Shown: piece by piece, positions 1 to 6,853 of the stretch | How positions within the stretch are numbered: the first letter of the stretch is position 1 | Layout: every line of letters begins with the position of its first letter | Assembly (NCBI GenBank): GCA_902786545.1 | Contig: CADACU010000009.1 | Coordinates: 1-64,000, forward strand | Direction: 5' to 3' | Source of the DNA: an uncultured Anaerovibrio sp. | Lineage (GTDB): Bacteria; Bacillota; Negativicutes; Selenomonadales; Selenomonadaceae | Length of the DNA: 64,000 nt | Program-made: the position numbers and the translations under genes | Notes under the pieces: model-generated | What the model was told of the DNA's origin: nothing | The model's input: only the letters and a program-made list of their open reading frames with translations | Database searches by the model: none

Positions 1-1
1 G

Positions 2-127
2 AATAAACTATATAAGATTGTTGCCATTGCCCAGCACACCGAAACTGATGAACAGCTTGTGGTGTATCAGGCCATGTATGGCGATGAGGGGATTTATGCC
101 AGACCGCTTGAAATGAATGGCTTATAA
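2..127 (+). CDS. DUF1653 family protein, 3' end only
   Basis: The window opens inside a reading frame whose last 41 codons are visible before a TAA. The residues include [11 protein letters not shown] and [12 protein letters not shown] followed by RPLEM, which is the conserved core and C-terminus of the small DUF1653 family (about 70-80 residues, often annotated as a YkqA/RNA-binding-like domain of unknown role). The N-terminus lies outside the window, so start and full length cannot be given. A 36-bp sequence that recurs 1.2 kb downstream begins two bases after the stop. A strong terminator follows at 186-215, so this gene ends its own transcription unit. The family call rests on recalled motif similarity; the biochemical function is unknown. 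Confidence 0.7.
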   Translation, partial: NKLYKIVAIAQHTETDEQLVVYQAMYGDEGIYARPLEMNGL

Positions 128-128
128 T

Positions 129-164
129 TGACGCTCTCAGATGCGTTTTAAGGCCGATTTCAAA
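129..164. repeat. 36-bp direct repeat, copy 1
   Basis: This segment starts TGACGCTCTCAGATGCG and ends ATTTCAAA. It is repeated without mismatch at 1376-1411, in the same orientation. Copy 1 sits directly after the DUF1653 stop codon. The two copies bracket the SDR gene and the HAD remnant. This is the pattern left by a duplicated 3' flank or an insertion/recombination event. Confidence 0.85.
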
Positions 165-185
165 TCAAATAAGTAAATACCACTA

Positions 186-215
186 AATAGGCACCTTGCC
201 AGTAAGGTGCCTATT
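186..215 (+). terminator. rho-independent terminator after DUF1653 gene
   Basis: AATAGGCACCTT (186-197) pairs perfectly with AAGGTGCCTATT (204-215) around a 6-nt loop. The arm is AT-rich at its base and followed by TTAG. It would also terminate on the opposite strand. Confidence 0.75.
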
Positions 216-309
216 TTAGTTTGCAGGAAATTAGCATTATTCTGTTGAAATAAACATCAATGGTTTCATTGTCATTGTGGGAAAATAGCGATTGCAACGG
301 GTGTTTTAA

Positions 310-429
310 ACAAAGGAGACCGACAGGACAAGGATTCCCATCGAGGACGTTCGATACATCGAAGGGAATTTGTCTGATTCGGATTTCATTATTGTATGGA
401 GGAAATATCGATGGTTGATTACGGATTAA
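310..429 (+). pseudogene. possible 3' remnant of an unknown gene ahead of the SDR gene
   Basis: An open frame with no start codon runs from just after an in-frame stop (307-309) to TAA at 427-429. It would encode a tail containing RIPIEDVRYIEGNLSDSD. Its end overlaps the SDR start by 19 bases, and the SDR ribosome-binding site lies inside it, which is the arrangement of two translationally coupled genes. I do not recognise the family. It could be the last third of a truncated upstream partner gene carried in with the SDR gene, or chance. Confidence is low because the frame is short. Confidence 0.25.
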
Positions 430-1223
430 AGAATAGAGTGGCGTTGGTCACAGGAGCGAACAACCCGCAGGGAATCGGAGCAACGACAGCGCTTGCTTTT
501 GCCCGTGAAGGGGCGAAGGTGGCTTTGGTGTACAAGAAGGTGCTTAGGCCGTTTGATAAAAGCAAGACCGATAGAAATGGGACAGACAAATATTACGCGG
601 CAAATGCGGGGAACGCGGATATCGTAGAAAACAGGCTCAAGGAAATGAACGCCGATTATATGGTTCTGGAAAACGACATTTCCAATGAGGATACAGTAAA
701 AGAAATCTATTCGGCAGTTATGGATCAATACGGAAGAATCGATATTCTAGTCAATAATGCGGCAGTCGATGATGAAAACGGTTTTGACACCATCGAAAAA
801 ATAACCGCAAATGTGATTGACAATACATTTGCAGTCAATGTTCGCGGAAGCATCTTGATGATAAGGGAATTCATCAAGCATCGAAGCGACTACGGCAGAA
901 TCATTAATATTTCCACGGATGCGTCACAGATTTTTGCAGGCCAGATTACGTATGGAGCGAGTAAAGCATCGATGGAAGCGCTAACCCGCAGTATTGCCCT
1001 TGAAGTGGGCAAGTATGGAATCACTGTGAATTGTGTTGCTCCTGGTCCAACGCAAACAGGATGGATCGATGATGTTTTGGAAAAAACAGTACTCCCGCTG
1101 ATTCCAATGGGAGTATTGATGAAGCCGGAAGATATTGCCGAAACGATTTTGTTTTTGGCAAGCAAGCAGGCAAGAATGATTACAGGGCAAGTCATAAAAG
1201 TCTCCGGAGGACACGCCCTCTGA
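411..1223 (+). CDS. SDR family NAD(P)-dependent oxidoreductase (FabG-like)
   Basis: A 270-residue classical short-chain dehydrogenase/reductase. The nucleotide-binding glycine motif TGANNPQGIG is at residues 14-23, the structural NNA at 115-117, the catalytic Ser at 168 and the YGASK active site at 181-185 (Tyr181, Lys185). The loop VNCVAPGPTQTGW follows. I chose ATG 411 because GGAGGA at 398-403 is spaced seven bases before it; an ATG at 396 lies upstream of that site. Length and motifs are intact, so it is probably functional, reducing a ketone or oxidising an alcohol on an unknown substrate. FabG itself is unlikely because no fatty-acid genes surround it. It sits between two 36-bp repeats next to a broken HAD gene, so it is probably acquired accessory DNA. 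Confidence 0.85.
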   Translation: MVDYGLKNRVALVTGANNPQGIGATTALAFAREGAKVALVYKKVLRPFDKSKTDRNGTDKYYAANAGNADIVENRLKEMNADYMVLENDISNEDTVKEIYSAVMDQYGRIDILVNNAAVDDENGFDTIEKITANVIDNTFAVNVRGSILMIREFIKHRSDYGRIINISTDASQIFAGQITYGASKASMEALTRSIALEVGKYGITVNCVAPGPTQTGWIDDVLEKTVLPLIPMGVLMKPEDIAETILFLASKQARMITGQVIKVSGGHAL

Positions 1224-1251
1224 TACAATGCTTGGATATGAGGAGAATTAT

Positions 1252-1370
1252 ATGATACGAAATGTAATCTTTGACATCGGGAATGTGCGAATGGATTTCC
1301 GATGGAAGTTAATGCCATACAGTGGGATAAAATACCGGACACAGAGCGCAGCTATGTAAGTGAAGGATAA
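1252..1370 (+). pseudogene. HAD-superfamily hydrolase, remnant
   Basis: An ATG at 1252, preceded by GAGGAG, opens a frame beginning IRNVIFDIGNVRMDFRW. This is the N-terminus of a HAD phosphatase with the nucleophile region (Asp-Ile-Gly-Asn-Val). About 18 codons in, similarity ends and the frame runs to an unrelated stop at 1359. A second frame carries on to TAA at 1370. HAD enzymes of this type are around 200 residues, so most of the gene has been deleted. The second Asp of the DxD motif is also absent (DIGNV form). The 36-bp repeat copy 2 begins six bases after the last stop, which suggests the deletion and the repeat are linked. Confidence 0.6.
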
Positions 1371-1375
1371 AATTG

Positions 1376-1411
1376 TGACGCTCTCAGATGCGTTTTAAGG
1401 CCGATTTCAAA
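1376..1411. repeat. 36-bp direct repeat, copy 2
   Basis: Identical over 36 bases to 129-164. It follows the HAD remnant and precedes a GC-rich terminator. Together the copies delimit a 1.2-kb segment. Confidence 0.85.
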
Positions 1412-1420
1412 ATCATACTA

Positions 1421-1445
1421 GCCGGGATTTAAACCCGGCATTTTT
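1421..1445 (+). terminator. terminator after repeat copy 2
   Basis: GCCGGG (1421-1426) pairs with CCCGGC (1434-1439), and the self-complementary TTTAAA lies in the loop. The stem is followed by ATTTTTA. It closes the SDR/HAD unit. Confidence 0.75.
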
Positions 1446-1496
1446 ATGCGTATAAGCGACAATTTATAAAAAATAATGGTGAAAAGTATTTAGCTA

Positions 1497-1612
1497 GTTT
1501 TACCACTTTTAATTGGAGTTTTTGAAAAGGGGTGAAAACACCAAAGCCTTGGTATTACTGAAAAAGGGTCAGTGGAAACGAGTTTGAGTTTTACCACTTT
1601 TTTACCACTTTT
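1497..1612. repeat. three copies of a TTTTACCACTTTT motif in a gene-free stretch
   Basis: GTTTTACCACTTTT occurs at 1497-1510 and again at 1588-1601, with a third overlapping TTTTACCACTTTT ending at 1612. The stretch between the terminator at 1421 and the phosphatase remnant at 1723 holds no coding frame that I can support. The repeats resemble arm-type binding sites or an integration scar, but that is inference only. Confidence 0.45.
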
Positions 1613-1722
1613 GAAGGGAAAACTATGCCTATTTTATGCCAAAATATAGCTTTTTGTGATAGAATTATGGGGTAGTGAAATTTTTACGAAGCTTGTAAAA
1701 TCAAGGTTTTAAAGGGGGTTGG

Positions 1723-2133
1723 GCTGAGTTTGTTATGAAGGATGTGGTGAAAAAAGCCGGGTTAGAGAAAGAATTTTATATTCAATCCAGAGCTACACAT
1801 AGAGATGAACTGGGGGCAGATACTCATTGGGGGACCAAGGAAAAGCTGGACAAGGAAGGAATACCGTACACCAAACGGCAGGCCACTCTAATGACCAGAG
1901 AAGACTACAATAAGTATGACTATATTCTGGGTATGGACGATGAGAATATGCGTTATATCAGCAAGATTATCGGCACTGATCCTGCAAACAAGGTATTTAT
2001 GCTGATGGATTTTGCCGGGGAACATCGTAGCATTGCTGATCCTTGGTACACCGGCAACTTTGATGCCACTTTTGATGATGTGTTAAGGGCATGTCAGGGG
2101 TTGTTGAAGCATATTTGTGAATTGAAGGTTTAA
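1723..2133 (+). pseudogene. low-molecular-weight protein-tyrosine phosphatase lacking its catalytic P-loop
   Basis: The frame reads AEFVMKDVVKKAGL and onward, matching residues about 18 to the end of LMW-PTPs. The conserved general-acid loop (DPWYTGNFDATF) is present near the C-terminus, and the protein ends normally. The N-terminal strand and the CX5R nucleophile loop, which in the family immediately precede AEF, are missing. The upstream bases are an unrelated GGGGGTTGG stretch without a start codon. Translation could begin at ATG 1735, giving 132 residues, but such a product cannot form the phosphocysteine intermediate. It is therefore most likely a decapitated pseudogene made by the same rearrangement that left the repeats upstream. 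Neighbours give no functional link. Confidence 0.75.
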
Positions 2134-2207
2134 CCATGTATTTTGTATTCAAAATATTTATTAAATGATACAATTTTGTTATAGTTCAAGAAATATATAT
2201 AATTATA

Positions 2208-2236
2208 TTGCATAGAATTTTTATAATTGATATAAT
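2208..2236 (+). promoter_or_regulatory. sigma-A type promoter for the TetR gene
   Basis: TTGCAT (2208-2213), 17-bp spacer, TATAAT (2231-2236), about 30 bases ahead of the TetR start. The region is strongly AT-rich. Confidence 0.6.
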
Positions 2237-2265
2237 AATTTATGCAATGTCTTAGATGAGGGGAA

Positions 2266-2886
2266 GTGGTCATTATTAGACGCACAAATACTAAGGAACG
2301 AATTTTAAAGGAATCATTGAGATTGTTTTCATCATTAGGTTATCATGCTGTAGGTGTGGAAATGATAGCCGCTGCCGTTAAGGTTACTCCACCATCATTG
2401 TACAAGCATTTTAAAGGCAAGCAGGAAATTCTCGATGATATCATCGCTCAGTCTGATAAAAATTATCAGGAGCATATTTTTCATTTTGATACTTTTACGA
2501 CTGAGGAGCTCCGGGACTTTGATTTTGAGAAATTCTGCGAAGCTACAATGGAGCATGTTGACAATGTGCTGCATGATGAAGTGGTAAAATCTGTCCGTAA
2601 GCTGTGTATGATTGAACAGTTCCGCAATGAAGAGCTCAGACTTATGCATATCAATAACACTTATGTGGAAAGTGAAGCAACTGCGAAAAATTTTCTTTCC
2701 AGCTTGATGAAGGCAAAGGGGATTGAGGTTCCGCCTAACATTGATCATATAGCCAGAGTGTTCGTTGCTCCGCTTATTTCCACTGTTGACCGTTGTTATT
2801 GTGATCCTGATTTTGAAAAAGAAGGGATAGAATACATCAAGTCACATGTGAAGTATGTTTGGAATAAATACTTTAAGGATAAATAA
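2266..2886 (+). CDS. TetR/AcrR family transcriptional regulator
   Basis: A 206-residue protein with an N-terminal TetR helix-turn-helix: TKERILKESLRLFSSLGYHAVGV, then IAAAVKVTPPSLYKHFKGKQEIL (residues about 8-57). A helical ligand-binding domain fills the rest. The HTH is canonical, including the LYKHF recognition helix. The start is taken at GTG 2266; the GAGGGG site lies only two bases ahead, so a slightly later start is possible. It is monocistronic between its own promoter and a terminator. Which genes it controls is not evident: the following PrsW-like gene has its own promoter. The ligand is unknown. Confidence 0.85.
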   Translation: MVIIRRTNTKERILKESLRLFSSLGYHAVGVEMIAAAVKVTPPSLYKHFKGKQEILDDIIAQSDKNYQEHIFHFDTFTTEELRDFDFEKFCEATMEHVDNVLHDEVVKSVRKLCMIEQFRNEELRLMHINNTYVESEATAKNFLSSLMKAKGIEVPPNIDHIARVFVAPLISTVDRCYCDPDFEKEGIEYIKSHVKYVWNKYFKDK

Positions 2887-2892
2887 AATTGG

Positions 2893-2932
2893 GTACAAAC
2901 CGATATGAAATGTTGGTTTGTACTTTTTTTTT
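2893..2932 (+). terminator. terminator after the TetR gene
   Basis: GTACAAACC (2893-2901) pairs with GGTTTGTAC (2915-2923), followed by nine T residues. Confidence 0.9.
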
Positions 2933-2999
2933 GACAAATTTAACGCACAACTGATACCTGAGTAGAATTGGTAAATAAGTTAAATTTGTATATCGAAAT

Positions 3000-3029
3000 T
3001 TGAAAATCAAATTATATATGGGGTATAAT
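3000..3029 (+). promoter_or_regulatory. promoter of the PrsW-like gene
   Basis: TTGAAA (3000-3005), 18-bp spacer, TATAAT (3024-3029), about 30 bases before the start codon. Confidence 0.6.
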
Positions 3030-3060
3030 TAGCTCATAACCTGTGAAAAGAGGAAGCGCA

Positions 3061-3762
3061 ATGGATGATATTCTTATGGCGGTGACGGTGCTGCCAGGAT
3101 TGGCTTTTGTATATTATATTTATCAATTGGATAAAAAAGAAAAGGAACCGACTGACCTGCTGGTTAAACTGCTGGGCTTGGGTGCATTGAGCTGTATCCC
3201 TGTGGTGATTTTTGAGTTGTTGGCGGAAAAGATGATTCTGGAGGAGTTCCTGTATCCGGGGACGGTGGAATATGCTTTTGTCGAAGCTTTTTTAGGTGTT
3301 GCTTTGATTGAGGAATTCGCCAAGCTGTATGTATTAAAAAAGTTCACTTGGACTCATCCGGCCTTTACCCATCATTTTGATGCTATAGTGTATGCTGTTT
3401 GTGTCAGCATGGGCTTTGCTATTTTGGAAAATATCTTTTATGTATTGGATGGAGGATTTACCATCGCTTTTTCCCGGGCAGTGACATCCATACCGGGACA
3501 TGGTGTCTTTGGTATATTTATGGGAATATACTATGGTTATGCCAAGGAACAGCTGCATCGTATGCAGCGTCAGCAAAAGGACGAAAATTTGCGCATTGCG
3601 CTGATAATGCCCACCCTGCTGCATGGCTTTTATGATTTCTGCATTTTGACCGATGATGAGACAATGATGGGCATTTTCCTTATTTTCATCATCGTATTGT
3701 ATATTATAGCGTTTATAAAAGTAAGAGAGATGTCCAAACAGGACCATCAGATTTATTACTAA
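3061..3762 (+). CDS. PrsW family intramembrane metalloprotease
   Basis: A 233-residue polytopic membrane protein. The family signatures are present in order: EEFAKL (conserved EExxK) in a membrane helix, HHFDAIVYAVCVSMGFAILEN, the SIPGHGVFGIFMG segment and HGFYDF near the C-terminus. These supply the Glu, His and Asp ligands proposed for the metal site of PrsW/RseP-like (CPBP-related) proteases. B. subtilis PrsW cleaves anti-sigma factor RsiW; the substrate here is unknown and no anti-sigma gene is adjacent. I chose ATG 3061 because AGAGGA (3049-3054) is well spaced, rather than the upstream GTG at 3043. It has its own promoter and a bidirectional terminator. Confidence 0.8.
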   Translation: MDDILMAVTVLPGLAFVYYIYQLDKKEKEPTDLLVKLLGLGALSCIPVVIFELLAEKMILEEFLYPGTVEYAFVEAFLGVALIEEFAKLYVLKKFTWTHPAFTHHFDAIVYAVCVSMGFAILENIFYVLDGGFTIAFSRAVTSIPGHGVFGIFMGIYYGYAKEQLHRMQRQQKDENLRIALIMPTLLHGFYDFCILTDDETMMGIFLIFIIVLYIIAFIKVREMSKQDHQIYY

Positions 3763-3778
3763 AAGTTTCAATTACAAT

Positions 3779-3813
3779 AAAAAAACGGGGCTGCCAAAGC
3801 AGTCCCGTTTTTT
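3779..3813. terminator. bidirectional terminator between convergent genes
   Basis: AAACGGGGCTGC and GCAGTCCCGTTT form a stem around CAAA, with A-rich and T-rich flanks. It serves the PrsW-like gene (+) and the DUF362 gene (-). Confidence 0.85.
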
Positions 3814-3820
3814 GGTTAAA

Positions 3821-4948
3821 TTATTTCATTACAATCAATTCATATTCCCGGCTACCCATACCAATTTTTTCCCCGTGCTCCAGAGTTTCCTTCCAATGAG
3901 CATTTGGATTATTGGTTTTCCAATGATCGTGGTGATCATGGAGCTCAGGATGTTCAGCCAATTGGTCACCCAATTGGGAATTGCGGATTGGTTCGGCCTT
4001 TTGGCAAATGTCTACGCAGGCCTGATCCAAAGCAACCGGGTCAAAGGAAGCAGCAATACCCAGATTTGGCAGAATAGGGGCGTCATTTTCACCATGACAG
4101 TCACAGTTTGGTGATACATCCATTATCATATTGATGTGGAAGGATGGGCGGTCTTGAACAACCGCCTGGGCATACTCGGCCATTTTTTTATCCAAAAGGT
4201 CACCGGCATCCCACTGGTCGTTATGAATAGCGTCGAATGGACAAGCACCGATGCATCGGCCACAGCCTTTACAGATGTCCTTGTTAACCACTGCTTTTTT
4301 ATTTACATAGGAAATGGCATCTGAGCCGCAATGCTTGGAACAAATCTGACAGCCCCGGCATTTTTCCGGATTTACAGCCACCTTACCGGAGGAGTGCTGT
4401 TCCATTTTACCGGCCCGGCTGCCACAGCCCATACCGATGTTTTTTATTGCACCGCCAAAACCGGTCATTTCGTGCCCTTTAAAATGAGCCAGACTAATGA
4501 AAATGTCTGCATCCATAATGGCTCGGCCAATTTTGGCTGTTTGGCAATATTCACCGTTTTTAACCGGCACCTCAATGTCATCGGTTCCCTTTAAACCGTC
4601 ACCGATAATAATTTGACAGCCGGTGGTGATGGTGTTGAAGCCGTTCATATTAGCACAGTCCATATGCTCCAAGGCGTGCTTGCGGCTGCCCGGATACAGA
4701 GTGTTGCAGTCGGTAAGGAATGGAATACCACCCTGTTTTTTTACCAAATCAGCCACTGCCTTGGCATAGTTGGGGCGGATAAAGGCCAAATTACCCAGCT
4801 CGCCGAAATGCATTTTTATGGCCACAAACTTTTTTTCCATGTCAATGTCCTGAATACCAGCCTTCAATAAAAGCTTTTGTAATTTGGTAAGAATACTGGT
4901 TCCAACCGGAACACGAAAATCAGTGAAATAAACCTTTGATTTGCTCAT
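3821..4948 (-). CDS. DUF362 domain protein with two 4Fe-4S clusters
   Basis: A 375-residue protein with an N-terminal DUF362 domain (residues about 1-190, containing KMHFGELGN, FLTDCNTLY and SLAHFKGHEMTGFGGAIKN). A bacterial-ferredoxin module follows. Its two cysteine sets are C197/C200/C203/C207 (CRGCQICSKHC) and C226/C229/C232/C236 (CKGCGRCIGAC), each followed by P or S and DAI. This fits an electron-transfer or iron-sulfur protein of anaerobes; the exact reaction of DUF362 proteins is not established. The start is ATG 4948, with a strong AGGAGG eight bases upstream. It is monocistronic and convergent with the PrsW-like gene. The C-terminus (about 100 residues) after the clusters is His-rich (EHPELHDHHDHW), perhaps metal-binding. 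Confidence 0.85.
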   Translation of the reverse strand: MSKSKVYFTDFRVPVGTSILTKLQKLLLKAGIQDIDMEKKFVAIKMHFGELGNLAFIRPNYAKAVADLVKKQGGIPFLTDCNTLYPGSRKHALEHMDCANMNGFNTITTGCQIIIGDGLKGTDDIEVPVKNGEYCQTAKIGRAIMDADIFISLAHFKGHEMTGFGGAIKNIGMGCGSRAGKMEQHSSGKVAVNPEKCRGCQICSKHCGSDAISYVNKKAVVNKDICKGCGRCIGACPFDAIHNDQWDAGDLLDKKMAEYAQAVVQDRPSFHINMIMDVSPNCDCHGENDAPILPNLGIAASFDPVALDQACVDICQKAEPIRNSQLGDQLAEHPELHDHHDHWKTNNPNAHWKETLEHGEKIGMGSREYELIVMK

Positions 4949-4980
4949 ACAAACCTCCTAATTGTAAAATACACACTATT

Positions 4981-5010
4981 ATTTTAACTTTTTTCTTAGA
5001 GTAAATTCAA
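4981..5010 (-). promoter_or_regulatory. promoter of the DUF362 gene
   Basis: Read on the minus strand: TTGAAT (5010-5005), 18-bp spacer, TAAAAT (4986-4981), about 30 bases ahead of the AGGAGG site. Confidence 0.5.
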
Positions 5011-5124
5011 ACTTTTTAAGAAAAATCCTGCTTACATAGTCAGAAAAATTTTACTTTTGGCTTCCTTGTGTTAAAATAAGTAAGTGAAAGTTTACTTCTA
5101 TGAAAGTATTCATTCCGAAGGGTG

Positions 5125-6249
5125 ATGAATTTGAATAATGTATTGGATTTGCAGGAAGCATACATATCAACTTTAATTGGTGTAATGCTGCTGCTGGTAG
5201 TGATCCAAAATAATAGATGGCGATTCAATGTTAAGCGGCGGGAAAATAAAATATTATTTGTTTTAACCATGTCAGTATTGATTGCCTGTATTTTGGACTG
5301 CACGATTTATTATTTGGATGGTAAACCGGGGGCTCTCAACTGGTATTTCCTGTTTGTGTTTAATGCGGCGATGTACGGCATTGCTATGCTCCTGTGCTGC
5401 AGCTGGATGGTGTTTATCATGCAGTATTTGATGGGAGAAATTGCTTCCATACATCTGAAGGTTATGAATGGGGCGTTGTTATTAACCTGCGGGATATTGA
5501 TATATAATTTTTTCAATCCGGTTTTCTTTTATATAAACGAATTCAATCAATATGTCCGTGGGCCATATAACGACATTTTGTTCAGTATAGCGGTATTTTT
5601 ACTGCTGTACTTGTTCTTCGTTTATGAATACATTATTTACCGAGGTGGCGGTTTGAAGTTTTTCCCGCTTACCAGTTTTGTGTTGCCCATTATTGGCGGT
5701 ATTGTGGTGCAGATGCTAAATTATGGTATTTTGATAATTTGGCCTGCTGCAGCGATATCCATCACCGGGGTCATTCTCAGCTTGCAAAATGAAATGATTT
5801 TTCGGGATAATCTCACCGGCGTTTATAATCGACGATTTTTTGATAATATACACACACTGATAAAGACAAAGCACCCCTTTGGCCTTATGTTCCTGGACCT
5901 TAACAAATTTAAGGAAGTAAATGACCGGTTTGGACACAAGGCCGGTGATGAGGTGCTGAAAAATATTTCACAGATAATGCGTAAAGTGGCACGATTCTCC
6001 GGTACAGTTATCCGTTATGGTGGCGACGAATTTATTATGTTGATAAATACCGATGACATTAAGGTAATGGAAGCCTATGTCAGAAGATTAAATTCTGAGA
6101 TAACGACCTTCAATGCTGAAAGTGGAAAACCATACGAGATTTCTGTGGCAATCGGGTACTGTATTACCACCCTGCAGCCGGAAAACTTGGCTGAGGCAGT
6201 GCGGAAAGCAGACCAATCCATGTATAAGGATAAACGCGGTGAAAGGTAA
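5125..6249 (+). CDS. membrane-bound GGDEF diguanylate cyclase
   Basis: A 374-residue protein. The first about 215 residues form some six hydrophobic helices (for example STLIGVMLLLVVI and FSIAVFLLLYLFFVY). A GGDEF domain follows from about residue 225 (RDNLTGVYNRRFF) through DLNKFKEVNDRFGHKAGDEV to YGGDEF. GGDEF is intact at residues 299-303, so c-di-GMP synthesis from two GTP is expected. The RxxD product-inhibition site five residues upstream is absent (FSGTV in its place). The start is uncertain: GTG 5122, ATG 5125 and TTG 5131 are in frame, and GGTGAT overlaps them. The gene is convergent with the DJ-1 gene two bases after its stop. The membrane part resembles 6TM sensor modules with unknown signal. 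Confidence 0.85.
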   Translation: MNLNNVLDLQEAYISTLIGVMLLLVVIQNNRWRFNVKRRENKILFVLTMSVLIACILDCTIYYLDGKPGALNWYFLFVFNAAMYGIAMLLCCSWMVFIMQYLMGEIASIHLKVMNGALLLTCGILIYNFFNPVFFYINEFNQYVRGPYNDILFSIAVFLLLYLFFVYEYIIYRGGGLKFFPLTSFVLPIIGGIVVQMLNYGILIIWPAAAISITGVILSLQNEMIFRDNLTGVYNRRFFDNIHTLIKTKHPFGLMFLDLNKFKEVNDRFGHKAGDEVLKNISQIMRKVARFSGTVIRYGGDEFIMLINTDDIKVMEAYVRRLNSEITTFNAESGKPYEISVAIGYCITTLQPENLAEAVRKADQSMYKDKRGER

Positions 6250-6251
6250 TT

Positions 6252-6797
6252 TTAGAGATAGAGGGTGTCTTCACCAACTTCTATGGCTTTTTCACGGCTT
6301 ACCAGCAATTCAATAATCTTTAGTGCAAACGGAATGGCTGTGGCCGGACCACGGGAAGTAATTATCTTACCGTCAACGGCTACCTTATCGGTGGTGACAT
6401 TTCCACCGGTGAGATGGCTTTCAAAGCCCGGGTAGCAGGTGCATTTTTTGCCTTGAACCAGTCCATTATCACCAAAAACGGATGGAGCAGCGCAGATGGC
6501 GGCCAGCCATTTGCCTTCAGTGGCGTATTTTTTCAACAGGGATACAACAGCCTGACTTTTACCCAGATTTTGAGTCCCAACGCCGCCCCCTGGCAATATG
6601 ACAATGTCAAAGTCATCAGCATTGACCTCAGACAACAAGGCATCGGCTTCAACAATAATGTTGTGAGCGCCGGTAATGATTTTTGTGTCGTGGATTGAGG
6701 CTGCTGTTACATTTAAGCCGCCCCGCCGCAGAAAATCCACCTGAGTGAGGCCTTCTACTTCTTCAAAGCCATTGGCCAATAATACTAATGCATTCAT
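6252..6797 (-). CDS. DJ-1/PfpI (ThiJ) family protein
   Basis: A 181-residue protein matching the DJ-1 subgroup. It begins ALVLLANGFEEVEG, in which Glu15 corresponds to the conserved glutamate. ILPGGG is at about 67-72, and the nucleophile elbow is AAICAAPS with Cys102. The C-terminus keeps the VDGKIITSRGPATAIPFAL motif. Family members act as deglycases/glyoxalases, chaperones or redox sensors; which applies here cannot be read from sequence. ATG 6797 is preceded by AGGAGC. It is divergent from the DUF4127 gene with only 56 bases between the starts, so promoters overlap there. Confidence 0.88.
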   Translation of the reverse strand: MNALVLLANGFEEVEGLTQVDFLRRGGLNVTAASIHDTKIITGAHNIIVEADALLSEVNADDFDIVILPGGGVGTQNLGKSQAVVSLLKKYATEGKWLAAICAAPSVFGDNGLVQGKKCTCYPGFESHLTGGNVTTDKVAVDGKIITSRGPATAIPFALKIIELLVSREKAIEVGEDTLYL

Positions 6798-6853
6798 TTA
6801 TATCGCTCCTTTATTTTTTATTTATGGATATTATATCATAACGAGGTTTTTCT

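Noticed and set aside
129..164. 36-bp repeat as a tRNA 3' end / attachment core
   Set aside because: GATTTCAAATC looks vaguely like a T-arm but no acceptor stem, anticodon arm or CCA can be drawn on either strand.
396..410. Earlier ATG (396) for the SDR gene
   Set aside because: It overlaps the GGAGGA ribosome-binding site; ATG 411 has proper spacing and matches the family start.
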